64,000 nucleotides of DNA from Antedon bifida (taxonomy: Eukaryota; Echinodermata; Crinoidea; Comatulida; Antedonidae): positions 11,952,717 through 12,016,716 of the forward strand of contig OY727098.1 in assembly GCA_963402885.1 (NCBI GenBank). Reading direction: 5' to 3'. Positions 25,453 through 38,081 of the stretch are shown here, one piece after another. The notes beneath the pieces were generated by a model. That model had not been told where the DNA came from. It did no database searches and was given only the letters and a program-made list of their open reading frames with translations. Both the position numbers and the translations under genes were made by a program. The stretch's first letter is position 1. The number at the start of each line of letters is the position of its first letter.

Positions 25453-27840
25453 TTTTTTCGAAAATCACAAAATGGTATAAAACGTCTCCAAATGCGATTT
25501 GAAGCTATTCTGTACACTTTGATGGTTTTTGTGAAAAATTTTTGTCGAAATGCTCAAAATGGTCTAAAACGTTTTTAAATACGATATTAAGCTATTTTGT
25601 GCTCTTTGATGTTTTGTGTGAACATTTTTTGTCGAAATGCTCAAAATGGTCTAAAACGTTTTTAAATACGATATTAAGCTATTTTGTGCTCTTTGATGTT
25701 TTTGTGTGAAAAGTTTTATCGAATTGCTCAAAATGGTCTAAAACGGTTTCTAATGAGATTTTAAGCACTTTGATGTTTTTCTATAACCAAGTTTTTTCGA
25801 AAATCACAAAATGGTCTAAAACGTCTCCAAATGCGATTTGAAGCTATTCTAAGCACTTTGGTGTTTTTATGTTAACAAGTTTTTTCGAAAATAACAAAAT
25901 GGTCTAAAATGTCTCCAAATGCGATTTGAAGCTATTCTTAGCACTTTGGTGTTTTTATGTTAACAAGTTTTTTCGAAAATCACAAAATGGTCTAAAACGT
26001 CTCCAAATGCGATTTGAAGCTATTCTGCACACTTTGATGTTTTGTGTGAAAAATTTTTGTCGAAATGCTCAAAATGGTCTAAAACGTTTTTAAATACGAT
26101 ATTAAGTTATTTTGTGCTCTTTGATGTTTTTATGTGAAAGGTTTTATCGAATTGCTCAAAATGGTCTAAAATGGTTTATAATGAGATTTTAAGCAATTTG
26201 ATGTTTTTGTGTAACCAAGTTTTTTCGAAAATCACAAAATGGTCTAAAACGTCTCCAAATGCGATTTGAAGCTATTCTAAGCACTTTGGTGTTTTTATGT
26301 TAACAAGTTTTTTCGAAAATCACAAAATGGTCTAAAACGTCTCCAAATGCGATTTGAAGCTATTCTGTAGACTTTGATGTTTTTTGTGAAAATTTTTTGT
26401 CGAAATGCTCAAAATGGTCTAAAACGTTTTTAAATACGATATTAAGCTATTTTGTGCTCTTTGATGTTTTTGTGTGAAAAGTTTTATCGAATTGCTCAAA
26501 ATGGTCTAAAACGGTTTCTAATGAGATTTAAAGCACTTTGATGTTTTTCTGTAACCAAGTTTTTTCGAAAATCACAAATTGGTCTAAAACGTCTCCAAAT
26601 GCGATTTGAAGCTATTCTGCACACTTTGATGTTTTGTGTGAAACATTTTTGTCGAAATGCTCAAAATGGTCTAAAACGTTTTTAAATACGATATTAAGCT
26701 ATTTTGGGCTCTTTGATGTTTTTGTGTGAAAAGTTTTATCGAATTGCTCAAAATGGTCTAAAACGGTTTCTAATGAGATTTTAAGCACTTTGATGTTTTT
26801 CTATAACCAAGTTTTTTCGAAAATCACAAAATGGTCTAAAACGTCTCCAAATGCGATTTGAAGCTATTCTAAGCACTTTGGTGTTTTTATGTTAACAAGT
26901 TTTTTCGAAAATAACAAAATGGTCTAAAATGTCTCCAAATGCGATTTGAAGCTATTCTTAGCACTTTGGTGTTTTTATGTTAACAAGTTTTTTCGAAAAT
27001 CACAAAATGGTCTAAAACGTCTCCAAATGCGATTTGAAGCTATTCTGCACACTTTGATGTTTGGTGTGAAAAATTTTTTTCGAAATGCTCAAAATGGTCT
27101 AAAACGTTTTTAAATACGATATTAAGCTATTTTGTGCTCTTTGATGTTTTTGTGTGAAAAGTTTTATCGAATTGCTCAAAATGGTCTAAAACGGTTTATA
27201 ATGAGATTTTAAGCACTTTGATGTTTTTGTGTAACCAAGTTTTTTCGAAAATCACAAAATGGTCTAAAACGTCTCCAAATGCGATTTGAAGCTATTCTAA
27301 GCACTTTGGTGTTTTTATGTTAACAAGTTCTTTCGAAAATCACAAAATGGTCTAAAACGTTTTTAAATACGATATTAAGCTATTTTGTGCTCTTTGATGT
27401 TTTTGTGTGAAAAGTTTTATCGAATTGCTCAAAATGGTCTAAAACGGTTTATAATGAGATTTTAAGCACTTTGATGTTTTTGTGTAACCAAGTTTTTTCG
27501 AAAATCACAAAATGGTCTAAAACGTCTCCAAATGCGATTTGAAGCTATTCTAAGCACTTTGGTGTTTTTATGATAACAAGTTTTTTCGAAAATCACAAAA
27601 TGGTCTAAAACGTCTCCAAATGCGATTTGAAGCTATTCTAAGCACTTTGGTGTTTTTATGTTAACAAGTTTTTTCGAAAATCACAAAATGGTCTAAAACG
27701 TTTTTAAATACGATATTAAGCTATTTTGTGCTCTTTGATGTTTTTGTGTGAAAAGTTTTATCGAATTGCTCAAAATGGTCTAAAACGGTTTCTAATGAGA
27801 TTTTAAGCACTTTGATGTTTTTCTGTAACCAAGTTTGTTC
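23577..27840. repeat. 4.2-kb segment duplicated at 50,530-54,793
   Basis: Offset 26,953: GTACAC plus T-run, GGTATAAAACG (25,474 and 52,427), GTAGAC (26,367 and 53,320) and hybrid (27,327 and 54,280) all agree. The partner lies at the start of the homogeneous right-hand run of HOR copies. Confidence 0.87.
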
Positions 27841-28514
27841 GAAAATGACAAAATGGTCTAAAACGTCTCCAAATGCGATTTGAAGCTATTCTAAGCACTT
27901 TGGTGTTTTTATGTTAACAAGTTTTTTCGAAAAAAACAAAATGGTCTAAAATGTCTCAAAATGCGATTTGAAGCTATTCTTAGCACTTTGGTGTTTTTAT
28001 GTTAACAAGTTTTTTCGAAAATCACAAAATGGTCTAAAACGTCTCCAAATGCGATTTGAAGCTATTCTGCACGCTTTGATGTTTTGTGTGAACAATTTTT
28101 GTCGAAATGCTCAAAATGTTCTAAAACGTTTTTAAATACGATATTAAGCTATTTTGTGCTCTTTGATGTTTTTGTGTGAAAAGTTTTATCGAATTGCTCA
28201 AAATGGTCTAAAACGGTTTATAATGAGATTTTAAGCACTTTGATGTTTTTGTGTAACCAAGTTTTTTCGAAAATCACAAAATGGTCTAAAACGTCTCCAA
28301 ATGCGATTTGAAGCTATTCTAAGCACTTTGGTGTTTTTATGTTAACAAGTTCTTTCGAAAATCACAAAATGGTCTAAAACGTTTTTAAATACGATATTAA
28401 GCTATTTTGTGCTCTTTGATGTTTTTGTGTGAAAAGTTTTATCGAATTGCTCAAAATGGTCTAAAACGGTTTCTAATGAGATTTTAAGCACTTTGATGTT
28501 TTTATGTTAACAAG
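25453..28514. repeat. HOR copy that breaks down after position 29
   Basis: Positions 1-28 are in order (GAACAT near 25,620, GTAGAC 26,367, GTTTGGTGTG near 27,060, hybrid 27,327). The position-29 A has GAAAATGAC, followed by altered monomers: CGAAAAAAACAAAATGG, CTCAAAATGCG, GCACGC with GAACAA, and AAATGTTCTAAAACG. After the hybrid at 28,349 a C with an A-type tail leads into the diverged island. The part up to about 27,840 matches 50.5-54.8 kb at an offset of 26,953. Confidence 0.85.
27669..27755 (+). repeat. Representative A/B hybrid monomer, GTTTTTTCG type (HOR position 27)
   Basis: This is a second A/B hybrid at HOR position 27, with the same junction at the core but without the T-to-C change. 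It is followed by C with GTTTCTAATG and CTGTAACC, and then by the A monomer with head GTTTGTTCG. Other copies lie near 1,983, 6,925, 11,110, 14,440, 20,589, 25,024, 35,855, 38,082, 47,707, 50,365, 51,970, 54,620, 57,013, 59,655 and 62,300. Copies near 1,998, 20,601 and 47,719 carry TCATAAAATGG, which ties those three segments together. Two copies (near 54,671 and 62,353) have TTACGC for TTAAGC. Confidence 0.88.
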
Positions 28515-30050
28515 TTTTTTCGAAAATCACCCAAATGGTCTAAAGCGTCTCCAAATTCGATTTGATGCTATTCTAATCACTTTGGTGTTTTTATGTTAAC
28601 AAGTTTTTTCGAAAATCGCAAAATGGTTTAAAACGTCTCCAAATGCGATTTGGAGCTATTCTAACACCTTGGTGTTTTTATGTTAACAAGTTTTTTCGAA
28701 AATCACAAATAGGTCTATAACGTCTCTAAATGAGATTTGAAGTTATTCTTAGCACTTTGGTGTTTTGTGTGAACAATTTTTGTCGAAATGCTCAAAATGG
28801 TCTAAAACGTTTTTAAATACGATATTAAGCTATTTTGTGCTCTTTGATGATTTTGTGTGAAAAGTTTTATCGAAATCCTCAAAATGGTCTAAAACGGTTT
28901 CTAATGTGATTTTAAGGACTTTGATGTTTTTGTGTAACCAAGTTTTTTCGAAAATCACAAAATGGTCTAAAACGTCTCCAAATGCGATTTGAAGCTATTC
29001 TAAGTACTTTGGTGTTTTTATGTTAACAAGTTTTTTCGAAAATCACAAAATGGTCTAAAACGTCTCTAAATGCGATTTGAAGCTATTCTGTACACTTTGA
29101 TGTTTTGTGTGAAAAATTTTTGTCGAAATGCTCAAAATGGTCTAAAACGTTTTTAAATACGATATTAAGTTATTTTGTGCTCTTTGATGTTTTTGTGTGA
29201 AAAGTTTTATCGAATTGCTCAAAATGGTCTAAAACGGTTTCTAATGAGATTTTAAGCACTTTGATGATTTTATGTTAACAAGTTTTTTCGAAAATCACCC
29301 AAATGGTCTAAAGCGTCTCCAAATTCGATTTGATGCTATTCTAATCACTTTGGTGTTTTTATGTTAACAAGTTTTTTCGAAAATCGCAAAATGGTTTAAA
29401 ACGTCTCCAAATGCGATTTGAAGCTATTCTAACACTTTGGTGTTTTTATGTTAACAAGTTTTTTCGAAAATCACAAATAGGTCTATAACGTCTCTAAATG
29501 AGATTTGAAGTTATTCTTAGCACTTTGGTGTTTTGTGTGAACAATTTTTGTCGAAATGCTCAAAATGGTCTAAAACGTTTTTAAATACGATATTAAGCTA
29601 TTTTGTGCTCTTTGATGTTTTTGTGTGATAAGTTTTATCGAAATCCTCAAAATGGTCTAAAACGGTTTCTAATGTGATTTTAAGGACTTTGATGTTTTTG
29701 GGTAACCAAGTTTTTTCGAAAATCACAAAATGGTCTAAAACGTCTCCAAATGCGATTTGAAGCTATTCTAAGTACTTTCGTGTTTTTATGTTAACAAGTT
29801 TTTTCGAAAATCACAAAATGGTCTAAAACGTCTCTAAATGCGATTTGAAGCTATTCTGTACACTTTGATGTTTTGTGTGAAAAATTTTTGTCGAAATGCT
29901 CAAAATGGTCTAAAACGTTTTTAAATACGATATTAAGCTCTTTTGTGCTCTTTGATGTTTTTGTGTGAAAAGTTTTATCGAAATCCTCAAAATGGTCTAA
30001 AACGGTTTCTAATGAGATTTTAAGCAATTTGATGTTTTTGTGTAACCAAG
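28515..30050. repeat. Diverged-monomer island, two 768-bp copies of a 9-monomer unit
   Basis: Monomers here carry changes not seen elsewhere: CACCCAAATGG with AAAGCGTC, AATTCGATTTGATGC and CTAATCAC; TCGCAAAATGGTTTAAAAC; AAATAGGTCTATAACG with CTCTAAATGAG; ATCGAAATCCTC with AATGTGATTTTAAGGAC; and CTAAGTAC. The nine monomers sum to 768 bp, and CCAAATGG recurs 768 bp later (28,531 and 29,299). The second half has further changes (GTGATAAG, GGGTAACC, ACTTTCGTG and AAGCTCTTTT at about 29,940). Either an older lineage or a piece from a diverged part of the array has been pulled in. Confidence 0.9.
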
Positions 30051-30138
30051 TTTTTTCGAAAATCACAAAATGGTCTAAAACGTCTCCAAATGCGATTTGA
30101 AGCTATTCTAAGCACTTTGGTGTTTTTATGTTAACAAG
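30051..30138. repeat. Ordinary A monomer linking island to HOR
   Basis: A standard A monomer with a GTTAACAAG tail joins the diverged island to the anchor at 30,139. The return to consensus sequence is abrupt. Confidence 0.85.
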
Positions 30139-31761
30139 TTTTTTCGAAAATCACAAAATGGTCTAAAACGTCTCCAAATGCGATTTGAAGCTATTCTGTA
30201 CACTTTGATGGTTTTTGTGAAAAATTTTTGTCGAAATGCTCAAAATGGTCTAAAACGTTTTTAAATACGATATTAAGCTATTTTGTGCTCTTTGATGTTT
30301 TGTGTGAACATTTTTTGTCGAAATGCTCAAAATGGTCTAAAACGTTTTTAAATACGATATTAAGCTATTTTGTGCTCTTTGATGTTTTTGTGTGAAAAGT
30401 TTTATCGAATTGCTCAAAATGGTCTAAAACGGTTTCTAATGAGATTTTAAGCACTTTGATGTTTTTCTATAACCAAGTTTTTTCGAAAATCACAAAATGG
30501 TCTAAAACGTCTCCAAATGCGATTTGAAGCTATTCTAAGCACTTTGGTGTTTTTATGTTAACAAGTTTTTTCGAAAATAACAAAATGGTCTAAAATGTCT
30601 CCAAATGCGATTTGAAGCTATTCTTAGCACTTTGGTGTTTTTATGTTAACAAGTTTTTTCGAAAATCACAAAATGGTCTAAAACGTCTCCAAATGCGATT
30701 TGAAGCTATTCTGCACACTTTGATGTTTTGTGTGAAAAATTTTTGTCGAAATGCTCAAAATGGTCTAAAACGTTTTTAAATACGATATTAAGTTATTTTG
30801 TGCTCTTTGATGTTTTTATGTGAAAGGTTTTATCGAATTGCTCAAAATGGTCTAAAATGGTTTATAATGAGATTTTAAGCAATTTGATGTTTTTGTGTAA
30901 CCAAGTTTTTTCGAAAATCACAAAATGGTCTAAAACGTCTCCAAATGCGATTTGAAGCTATTCTAAGCACTTTGGTGTTTTTATGTTAACAAGTTTTTTC
31001 GAAAATCACAAAATGGTCTAAAACGTCTCCAAATGCGATTTGAAGCTATTCTGTAGACTTTGATGTTTTTTGTGAAAAATTTTTGTCGAAATGCTCAAAA
31101 TGGTCTAAAACGTTTTTAAATACGATATTAAGCTATTTTGTGCTCTTTGATGTTTTTGTGTGAAAAGTTTTATCGAATTGCTCAAAATGGTCTAAAACGG
31201 TTTCTAATGAGATTTAAAGCACTTTGATGTTTTTCTGTAACCAAGTTTTTTCGAAAATCACAAATTGGTCTAAAACGTCTCCAAATGCGATTTGAAGCTA
31301 TTCTGCACAGTTTGATGTTTTGTGTGAAACATTTTTGTCGAAATGCTCAAAATGGTCTAAAACGTTTTTAAATACGATATTAAGCTATTTTGGGCTCTTT
31401 GATGTTTTTGTGTGAAAAGTTTTATCGAATTGCTCAAAATGGTCTAAAACGGTTTCTAATGAGATTTTAAGCACTTTGATGTTTTTCTGTAACCAAGTTT
31501 GTTCGAAAATCACAAAATGGTCTAAAACGTCTCCAAATGCGATTTGAAGCTATTCTAAGCACTTTGGTGTTTTTATGATAACAAGTTTTTTCGAAAATCA
31601 CAAAATGGTCTAAAACGTCTCCAAATGCGATTTGAAGCTATTCTAAGCACTTTGGTGTTTTTATGTTAACAAGTTTTTTCGAAAATCACAAAATGGTCTA
31701 AAACGTCTCCAAATGCGATTTGAAGCTATTCTAAGCACTTTGGTGTTTTTATGTTAACAAG
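30139..31761. repeat. Truncated HOR copy, 19 monomers (1,623 bp)
   Basis: Positions 1-15, then the 16-to-28 jump into positions 29, 30 and 31. It is the same rearrangement as 7,364-8,898 plus one A monomer (88 bp). It carries AAATTGG, GCACAG and GGGCTC. Confidence 0.88.
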
Positions 31762-33636
31762 TTTTTTCGAAAATCACAAAATGGTATAAAACGTCTCCAA
31801 ATGCGATTTGAAGCTATTCTGTACACTTTGATGGTTTTTGTGAAAAATTTTTGTCGAAATGCTCAAAATGGTCTAAAACGTTTTTAAATACGATATTAAG
31901 CTATTTTGTGCTCTTTGATGTTTTGTGTGAACATTTTTTGTCGAAATGCTCAAAATGGTCTAAAACGTTTTTAAATACGATATTAAGCTATTTTGTGCTC
32001 TTTGATGTTTTTGTGTGAAAAGTTTTATCGAATTGCTCAAAATGGTCTAAAACGGTTTCTAATGAGATTTTAAGCACTTTGATGTTTTTCTATAACCAAG
32101 TTTTTTCGAAAATCACAAAATGGTCTAAAACGTCTCCAAATGCGATTTGAAGCTATTCTAAGCACTTTGGTGTTTTTATGTTAACAAGTTTTTTCGAAAA
32201 TAACAAAATGGTCTAAAATGTCTCCAAATGCGATTTGAAGCTATTCTTAGCACTTTGGTGTTTTTATGTTAACAAGTTTTTTCGAAAATCACAAAATGGT
32301 CTAAAACGTCTCCAAATGCGATTTGAAGCTATTCTGCACACTTTGATGTTTTGTGTGAAAAATTTTTGTCGAAATGCTCAAAATGGTCTAAACCGTTTTT
32401 AAATACGATATTAAGTTATTTTGTGCTCTTTGATGTTTTTATGTGAAAGGTTTTATCGAATTGCTCAAAATGGTCTAAAATGGTTTATAATGAGATTTTA
32501 AGCAATTTGATGTTTTTGTGTAACCAAGTTTTTTCGAAAATCACAAAATGGTCTAAAACGTCTCCAAATGCGATTTGAAGCTATTCTAAGCACTTTGGTG
32601 TTTTTATGTTAACAAGTTTTTTCGAAAATCACAAAATGGTCTAAAACGTCTCCAAATGCGATTTGAAGCTATTCTGTAGACTTTGATGTTTTTTGTGAAA
32701 AATTTTTGTCGAAATGCTCAAAATGGTCTAAAACGTTTTTAAATACGATATTAAGCTATTTTGTGCTCTTTGATGTTTTTGTGTGAAAAGTTTTATCGAA
32801 TTGCTCAAAATGGTCTAAAACGGTTTCTAATGAGATTTAAAGCACTTTGATGTTTTTCTGTAACCAAGTTTTTTCGAAAATCACAAATTGGTCTAAAACG
32901 TCTCCAAATGCGATTTGAAGCTATTCTGCACACTTTGATGTTTTGTGTGAAACATTTTTGTCGAAATGCTCAAAATGGTCTAAAACGTTTTTAAATACGA
33001 TATTAAGCTATTTTGGGCTCTTTGATGTTTTTGTGTGAAAAGTTTTATCGAATTGCTCAAAATGGTCTAAAACGGTTTCTAATGAGATTTTAAGCACTTT
33101 GATGTTTTTCTATAACCAAGTTTTTTCGAAAATCACAAAATGGTCTAAAACGTCTCCAAATGCGATTTGAAGCTATTCTAAGCACTTTGGTGTTTTTATG
33201 TTAACAAGTTTTTTCGAAAATAACAAAATGGTCTAAAATGTCTCCAAATGCGATTTGAAGCTATTCTTAGCACTTTGGTGTTTTTATGTTAACAAGTTTT
33301 TTCGAAAATCACAAAATGGTCTAAAACGTCTCCAAATGCGATTTGAAGCTATTCTGCACACTTTGATGTTTTGTGTGAAAAATTTTTGTCGAAATGCTCA
33401 AAATGGTCTAAAACGTTTTTAAATACGATATTAAGTTATTTTGTGCTCTTTGATGTTTTTATGTGAAAAGTTTTATCGAATTGCTCAAAATGGTCTAAAA
33501 TGGTTTATAATGAGATTTTAAGCAATTTGATGTTTTTGTGTAACCAAGTTTTTTCGAAAATCACAAAATGGTCTAAAACGTCTCCAAATGCGATTTGAAG
33601 CTATTCTAAGCACTTTGGTGTTTTTATGTTAACAAG
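31762..33636. repeat. Truncated HOR copy, about 22 monomers (1,875 bp)
   Basis: Starts with a GGTATAAAACG anchor (31,783). Positions 1-18 are in order; then the array behaves as if it had slipped back to positions 7-10 (AAGTTATT B, TGGTTTATAATG C with GCAATTT, one A) before the next anchor. A private AAACCG change lies in the position-8 B near 32,392. This fits an exchange between the similar A-A-A-B-C blocks at positions 5-9 and 17-21. Confidence 0.85.
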
Positions 33637-36281
33637 TTTTTTCGAAAATCACAAAATGGTCTAAAACGTCTCCAAATGCGATTTGAAGCTATTCTGTACA
33701 CTTTGATGGTTTTTGTGAAAAATTTTTGTCGAAATGCTCAAAATGGTCTAAAACGTTTTTAAATACGATATTAAGCTATTTTGTGCTCTTTGATGTTTTG
33801 TGTGAACATTTTTTGTCGAAATGCTCAAAATGGTCTAAAACGTTTTTAAATACGATATTAAGCTATTTTGTGCTCTTTGATGTTTTTGTGTGAAAAGTTT
33901 TATCGAATTGCTCAAAATGGTCTAAAACGGTTTCTAATGAGATTTTAAGCACTTTGATGTTTTTCTATAACCAAGTTTTTTCGAAAATCACAAAATGGTC
34001 TAAAACGTCTCCAAATGCGATTTGAAGCTATTCTAAGCACTTTGGTGTTTTTATGTTAACAAGTTTTTTCGAAAATAACAAAATGGTCTAAAATGTCTCC
34101 AAATGCGATTTGAAGCTATTCTTAGCACTTTGGTGTTTTTATGTTAACAAGTTTTTTCGAAAATCACAAAATGGTCTAAAACGTCTCCAAATGCGATTTG
34201 AAGCTATTCTGCACACTTTGATGTTTTGTGTGAAAAATTTTTGTCGAAATGCTCAAAATGGTCTAAAACGTTTTTAAATACGATATTAAGTTATTTTGTG
34301 CTCTTTGATGTTTTTATGTGAAAGGTTTTATCGAATTGCTCAAAATGGTCTAAAATGGTTTATAATGAGATTTTAAGCAATTTGATGTTTTTGTGTAACC
34401 AAGTTTTTTCGAAAATCACAAAATGGTCTAAAACGTCTCCAAATGCGATTTGAAGCTATTCTAAGCACTTTGGTGTTTTTATGTTAACAAGTTTTTTCGA
34501 AAATCACAAAATGGTCTAAAACGTCTCCAAATGCGATTTGAAGCTATTCTGTAGACTTTGATGTTTTTTGTGAAAAATTTTTGTCGAAATGCTCAAAATG
34601 GTCTAAAACGTTTTTAAATACGATATTAAGCTATTTTGTGCTCTTTGATGTTTTTGTGTGAAAAGTTTTATCGAATTGCTCAAAATGGTCTAAAACGGTT
34701 TCTAATGAGATTTAAAGCACTTTGATGTTTTTCTGTAACCAAGTTTTTTCGAAAATCACAAATTGGTCTAAAACGTCTCCAAATGCGATTTGAAGCTATT
34801 CTGCACACTTTGATGTTTTGTGTGAAACATTTTTGTCGAAATGCTCAAAATGGTCTAAAACGTTTTTAAATACGATATTAAGCTATTTTGGGCTCTTTGA
34901 TGTTTTTGTGTGAAAAGTTTTATCGAATTGCTCAAAATGGTCTAAAACGGTTTCTAATGAGATTTTAAGCACTTTGATGTTTTTCTATAACCAAGTTTTT
35001 TCGAAAATCACAAAATGGTCTAAAACGTCTCCAAATGCGATTTGAAGCTATTCTAAGCACTTTGGTGTTTTTATGTTAACAAGTTTTTTCGAAAATAACA
35101 AAATGGTCTAAAATGTCTCCAAATGCGATTTGAAGCTATTCTTAGCACTTTGGTGTTTTTATGTTAACAAGTTTTTTCGAAAATCACAAAATGGTCTAAA
35201 ACGTCTCCAAATGCGATTTGAAGCTATTCTGCACACTTTGATGTTTGGTGTGAAAAATTTTTGTCGAAATGCTCAAAATGGTCTAAAACGTTTTTAAATA
35301 CGATATTAAGCTATTTTGTGCTCTTTGATGTTTTTGTGTGAAAAGTTTTATCGAATTGCTCAAAATGGTCTAAAACGGTTTATAATGAGATTTTAAGCAC
35401 TTTGATGTTTTTGTGTAACCAAGTTTTTTCGAAAATCACAAAATGGTCTAAAACGTCTCCAAATGCGATTTGAAGCTATTCTAAGCACTTTGGTGTTTTT
35501 ATGTTAACAAGTTCTTTCGAAAATCACAAAATGGTCTAAAACGTTTTTAAATACGATATTAAGCTATTTTGTGCTCTTTGATGTTTTTGTGTGAAAAGTT
35601 TTATCGAATTGCTCAAAATGGTCTAAAACGGTTTATAATGAGATTTTAAGCACTTTGATGTTTTTGTGTAACCAAGTTTTTTCGAAAATCACAAAATGGT
35701 CTAAAACGTCTCCAAATGCGATTTGAAGCTATTCTAAGCACTTTGGTGTTTTTATGATAACAAGTTTTTTCGAAAATCACAAAATGGTCTAAAACGTCTC
35801 CAAATGCGATTTGAAGCTATTCTAAGCACTTTGGTGTTTTTATGTTAACAAGTTTTTTCGAAAATCACAAAATGGTCTAAAACGTTTTTAAATACGATAT
35901 TAAGCTATTTTGTGCTCTTTGATGTTTTTGTGTGAAAAGTTTTATCGAATTGCTCAAAATGGTCTAAAACGGTTTCTAATGAGATTTTAAGCACTTTGAT
36001 GTTTTTCTGTAACCAAGTTTGTTCGAAAATCACAAAATGGTCTAAAACGTCTCCAAATGCGATTTGAAGCTATTCTAAGCACTTTGGTGTTTTTATGATA
36101 ACAAGTTTTTTCGAAAATCACAAAATGGTCTAAAACGTCTCCAAATGCGATTTGAAGCTATTCTAAGCACTTTGGTGTTTTTATGTTAACAAGTTTTTTC
36201 GAAAATCACAAAATGGTCTAAAACGTCTCCAAATGCGATTTGAAGCTATTCTAAGCACTTTGGTGTTTTTATGTTAACAAG
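33637..36281. repeat. Complete 31-mer HOR copy (2,645 bp)
   Basis: All 31 positions are in order between anchors with core at 33,658 and 36,303. Landmarks: GAACAT near 33,807, GTAGAC near 34,549, AAATTGG, GGGCTC near 34,890, GTTTGGTGTG near 35,243, hybrid at 35,511, two GATAAC tails and GTTTGTTCG. The first anchor has GGTCTAAAACG and the last has GAAACTATTC. Confidence 0.9.
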
Positions 36282-38075
36282 TTTTTTCGAAAATCACAAA
36301 ATGGTCTAAAACGTCTCCAAATGCGATTTGAAACTATTCTGTACACTTTGATGGTTTTTGTGAAAATTTTTTGTCGAAATGCTCAAAATGGTCTAAAACG
36401 TTTTTAAATACGATATTAAGCTATTTTGTGCTCTTTGATGTTTTTGTGTGAAAAGTTTTATCGAATTGCTCAAAATGGTCTAAAACGGTTTCTAATGAGA
36501 TTTTAAGCAATTTGATGTTTTTCTGTAACCAAGTTTTTTCGAAAATCACAAAATGGTCTAAAACGTCTCCAAATGCGATTTGAAGCTATTCTAAGCACTT
36601 TGGTATTTTTATGTTAACATGTTTTTTCGAAAATAACAAAATGGTCTAAAATGTCTCCAACTGCGATTTGAAGCTATTCTTAGCACTTTGGTGTTTTTCT
36701 ATAACCAAGTTTTTTCGAAAATCACAAAATGGTCTAAAACGTCTCCAAATGCGATTTGAAGCTATTCTAAGCACTTTGGTGTTTTTATGTTAACAAGTTT
36801 TTTCGAAAATAACAAAATGGTCTAAAATGTCTCCAAATGCGATTTGAAGCTATTCTTAGCACTTTGGTGTTTTTATGTTAACAAGTTTTTTCGAAAATCA
36901 CAAAATGGTCTAAAACGTCTCCAAATGCGATTTGAAGCTATTCTGCACACTTTGATGTTTTGTGTGAAAAATTTTTGTCGAAATGCTCAAAATGGTCTAA
37001 AACGTTTTTAAATACGATATTAAGCTATTTTGTGCTCTTTGATGTTTTTATGTGAAAAGTTTTATCGAATTGCTCAAAATGGTCTAAAATGGTTTATAAT
37101 GAGATTTTAAGCAATTTGATGTTTTTGTGTAACCAAGTTTTTTCGAAAATCACAAAATGGTCTAAAACGTCTCCAAATGCGATTTGAAGCTATTCTAAGC
37201 ACTTTGGTGTTTTTATGTTAACAAGTTTTTTCGAAAATCACAAAATGGTCTAAAACGTCTCCAAATGCGATTTGAAGCTATTCTGTAGACTTTAATTTTT
37301 TTTGTGAAAAATTTTTGTCGAAATGCTCAAAATGGTCTAAAACGTTTTTAAATTCGATATTAAGCTATTTTGTGCTCTTTGATGTTTTTGTGTGAAAAGT
37401 TTTATCGAATTGCTCAAAATGGTCTAAAACGGTTTCTAATGAGATTTAAAGCACTTTGATGTTTTTCTGTAACCAAGTTTTTTCGAAAATCACAAAATGG
37501 TCTAAAACGTCTCCAAATGCGATTTGAAGCTATTCTGCACACTTTGATGTTTTGTGTGAAACATTTTTGTCGAAATGCTCAAAATGGTCTAAAACGTTTT
37601 TAAATACGATATTAAGCTATTTTGTGCTCTTTGATGTTTTTGTGTGAAAAGTTTTATCGAATTGCTCAAAATGGTCTAAAACGGTTTCTAATGAGATTTT
37701 AAGCACTTTGATGTTTTTCTGTAACCAAGTTTTTTCGAAAATCACAAAATGGTCTAAAACGTCTCCAAATGCGATTTGAAGCTATTCTAAGCACTTTGGT
37801 GTTTTTATGTTAACATGTTTTTTCGAAAATAACAAAATGGTCTAAAATGTCTCCAAATGCGATTTGAAGCTATTCTTAGCACTTTGGTGTTTTTCTATAA
37901 CCAAGTTTTTTCGAAAATCACAAAATGGTCTAAAACGTCTCCAAATGCGATTTGAAGCTATTCTAAGCACTTTGGTGTTTTTATGTTAACAAGTTTTTTC
38001 GAAAATAACAAAATGGTCTAAAATGTCTCCAAATGCGATTTGAAGCTATTCTTAGCACTTTGGTGTTTTTATGTT
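35360..38075. repeat. 2.7-kb segment duplicated from 13,950-16,665
   Basis: Partner of 13,950-16,665. Its right limit coincides with the junction of the 10,413-bp duplication, so two rearrangements share one breakpoint region near 38,070. Confidence 0.82.
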
Positions 38076-38081
38076 AAAAAG
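36282..38081. repeat. Rearranged HOR segment, partner of 14,870-16,670
   Basis: Matches 14.9-16.66 kb at an offset of 21,412, with the same rare markers: GTTAACATG tails, CTCCAACTGCG (about 36,658), TTTAATTTTTTTT after GTAGAC (37,285), AAATTCGATATT and CTATAACC tails on A monomers. Private changes include GGTATTTTT near 36,603 and GCAATTTGATG in the first C. It ends at a junction where an AATAAC A monomer leads straight into the position-27 hybrid. Confidence 0.87.

Larger units (their letters stand above)
18352..26800. repeat. Large duplication, copy 2 (partner 1-8,710)
   Basis: Second copy of the 8.5-kb segment. It keeps block 23-25 and lacks the 516-bp extra unit, so it is closer to the inferred ancestral order. 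Its first 4 kb also match 45.55-49.55 kb, giving three copies of that part in the window. Confidence 0.88.
27669..33367. repeat. 5.7-kb duplication, copy 1 (offset 10,413)
   Basis: Every marker checked (CCAAATGG 28,531; hybrid 28,349; GGTATAAAACG 31,783; GTAGAC 32,676; substitution 29,940) recurs exactly 10,413 bp later, so no net insertion or deletion separates the copies. Near-identity ends close to 33,368, where the partner has GTTTGGTGTG. The diverged island lies inside. Confidence 0.9.

Noticed and set aside
29851..30066. Minus-strand open reading frame of 71 codons in the first diverged island
   Set aside because: It is the antisense of ordinary B, C and A monomers. It is open only because of one A-to-C change at 29,940, which turns the TAG usual in the antisense of B (AAATAGCTT) into GAG. 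The protein shows the monomer repeat twice (VLDHFED and VLDHFEH) and no recognisable domain. There is no start context or neighbour to support a gene.
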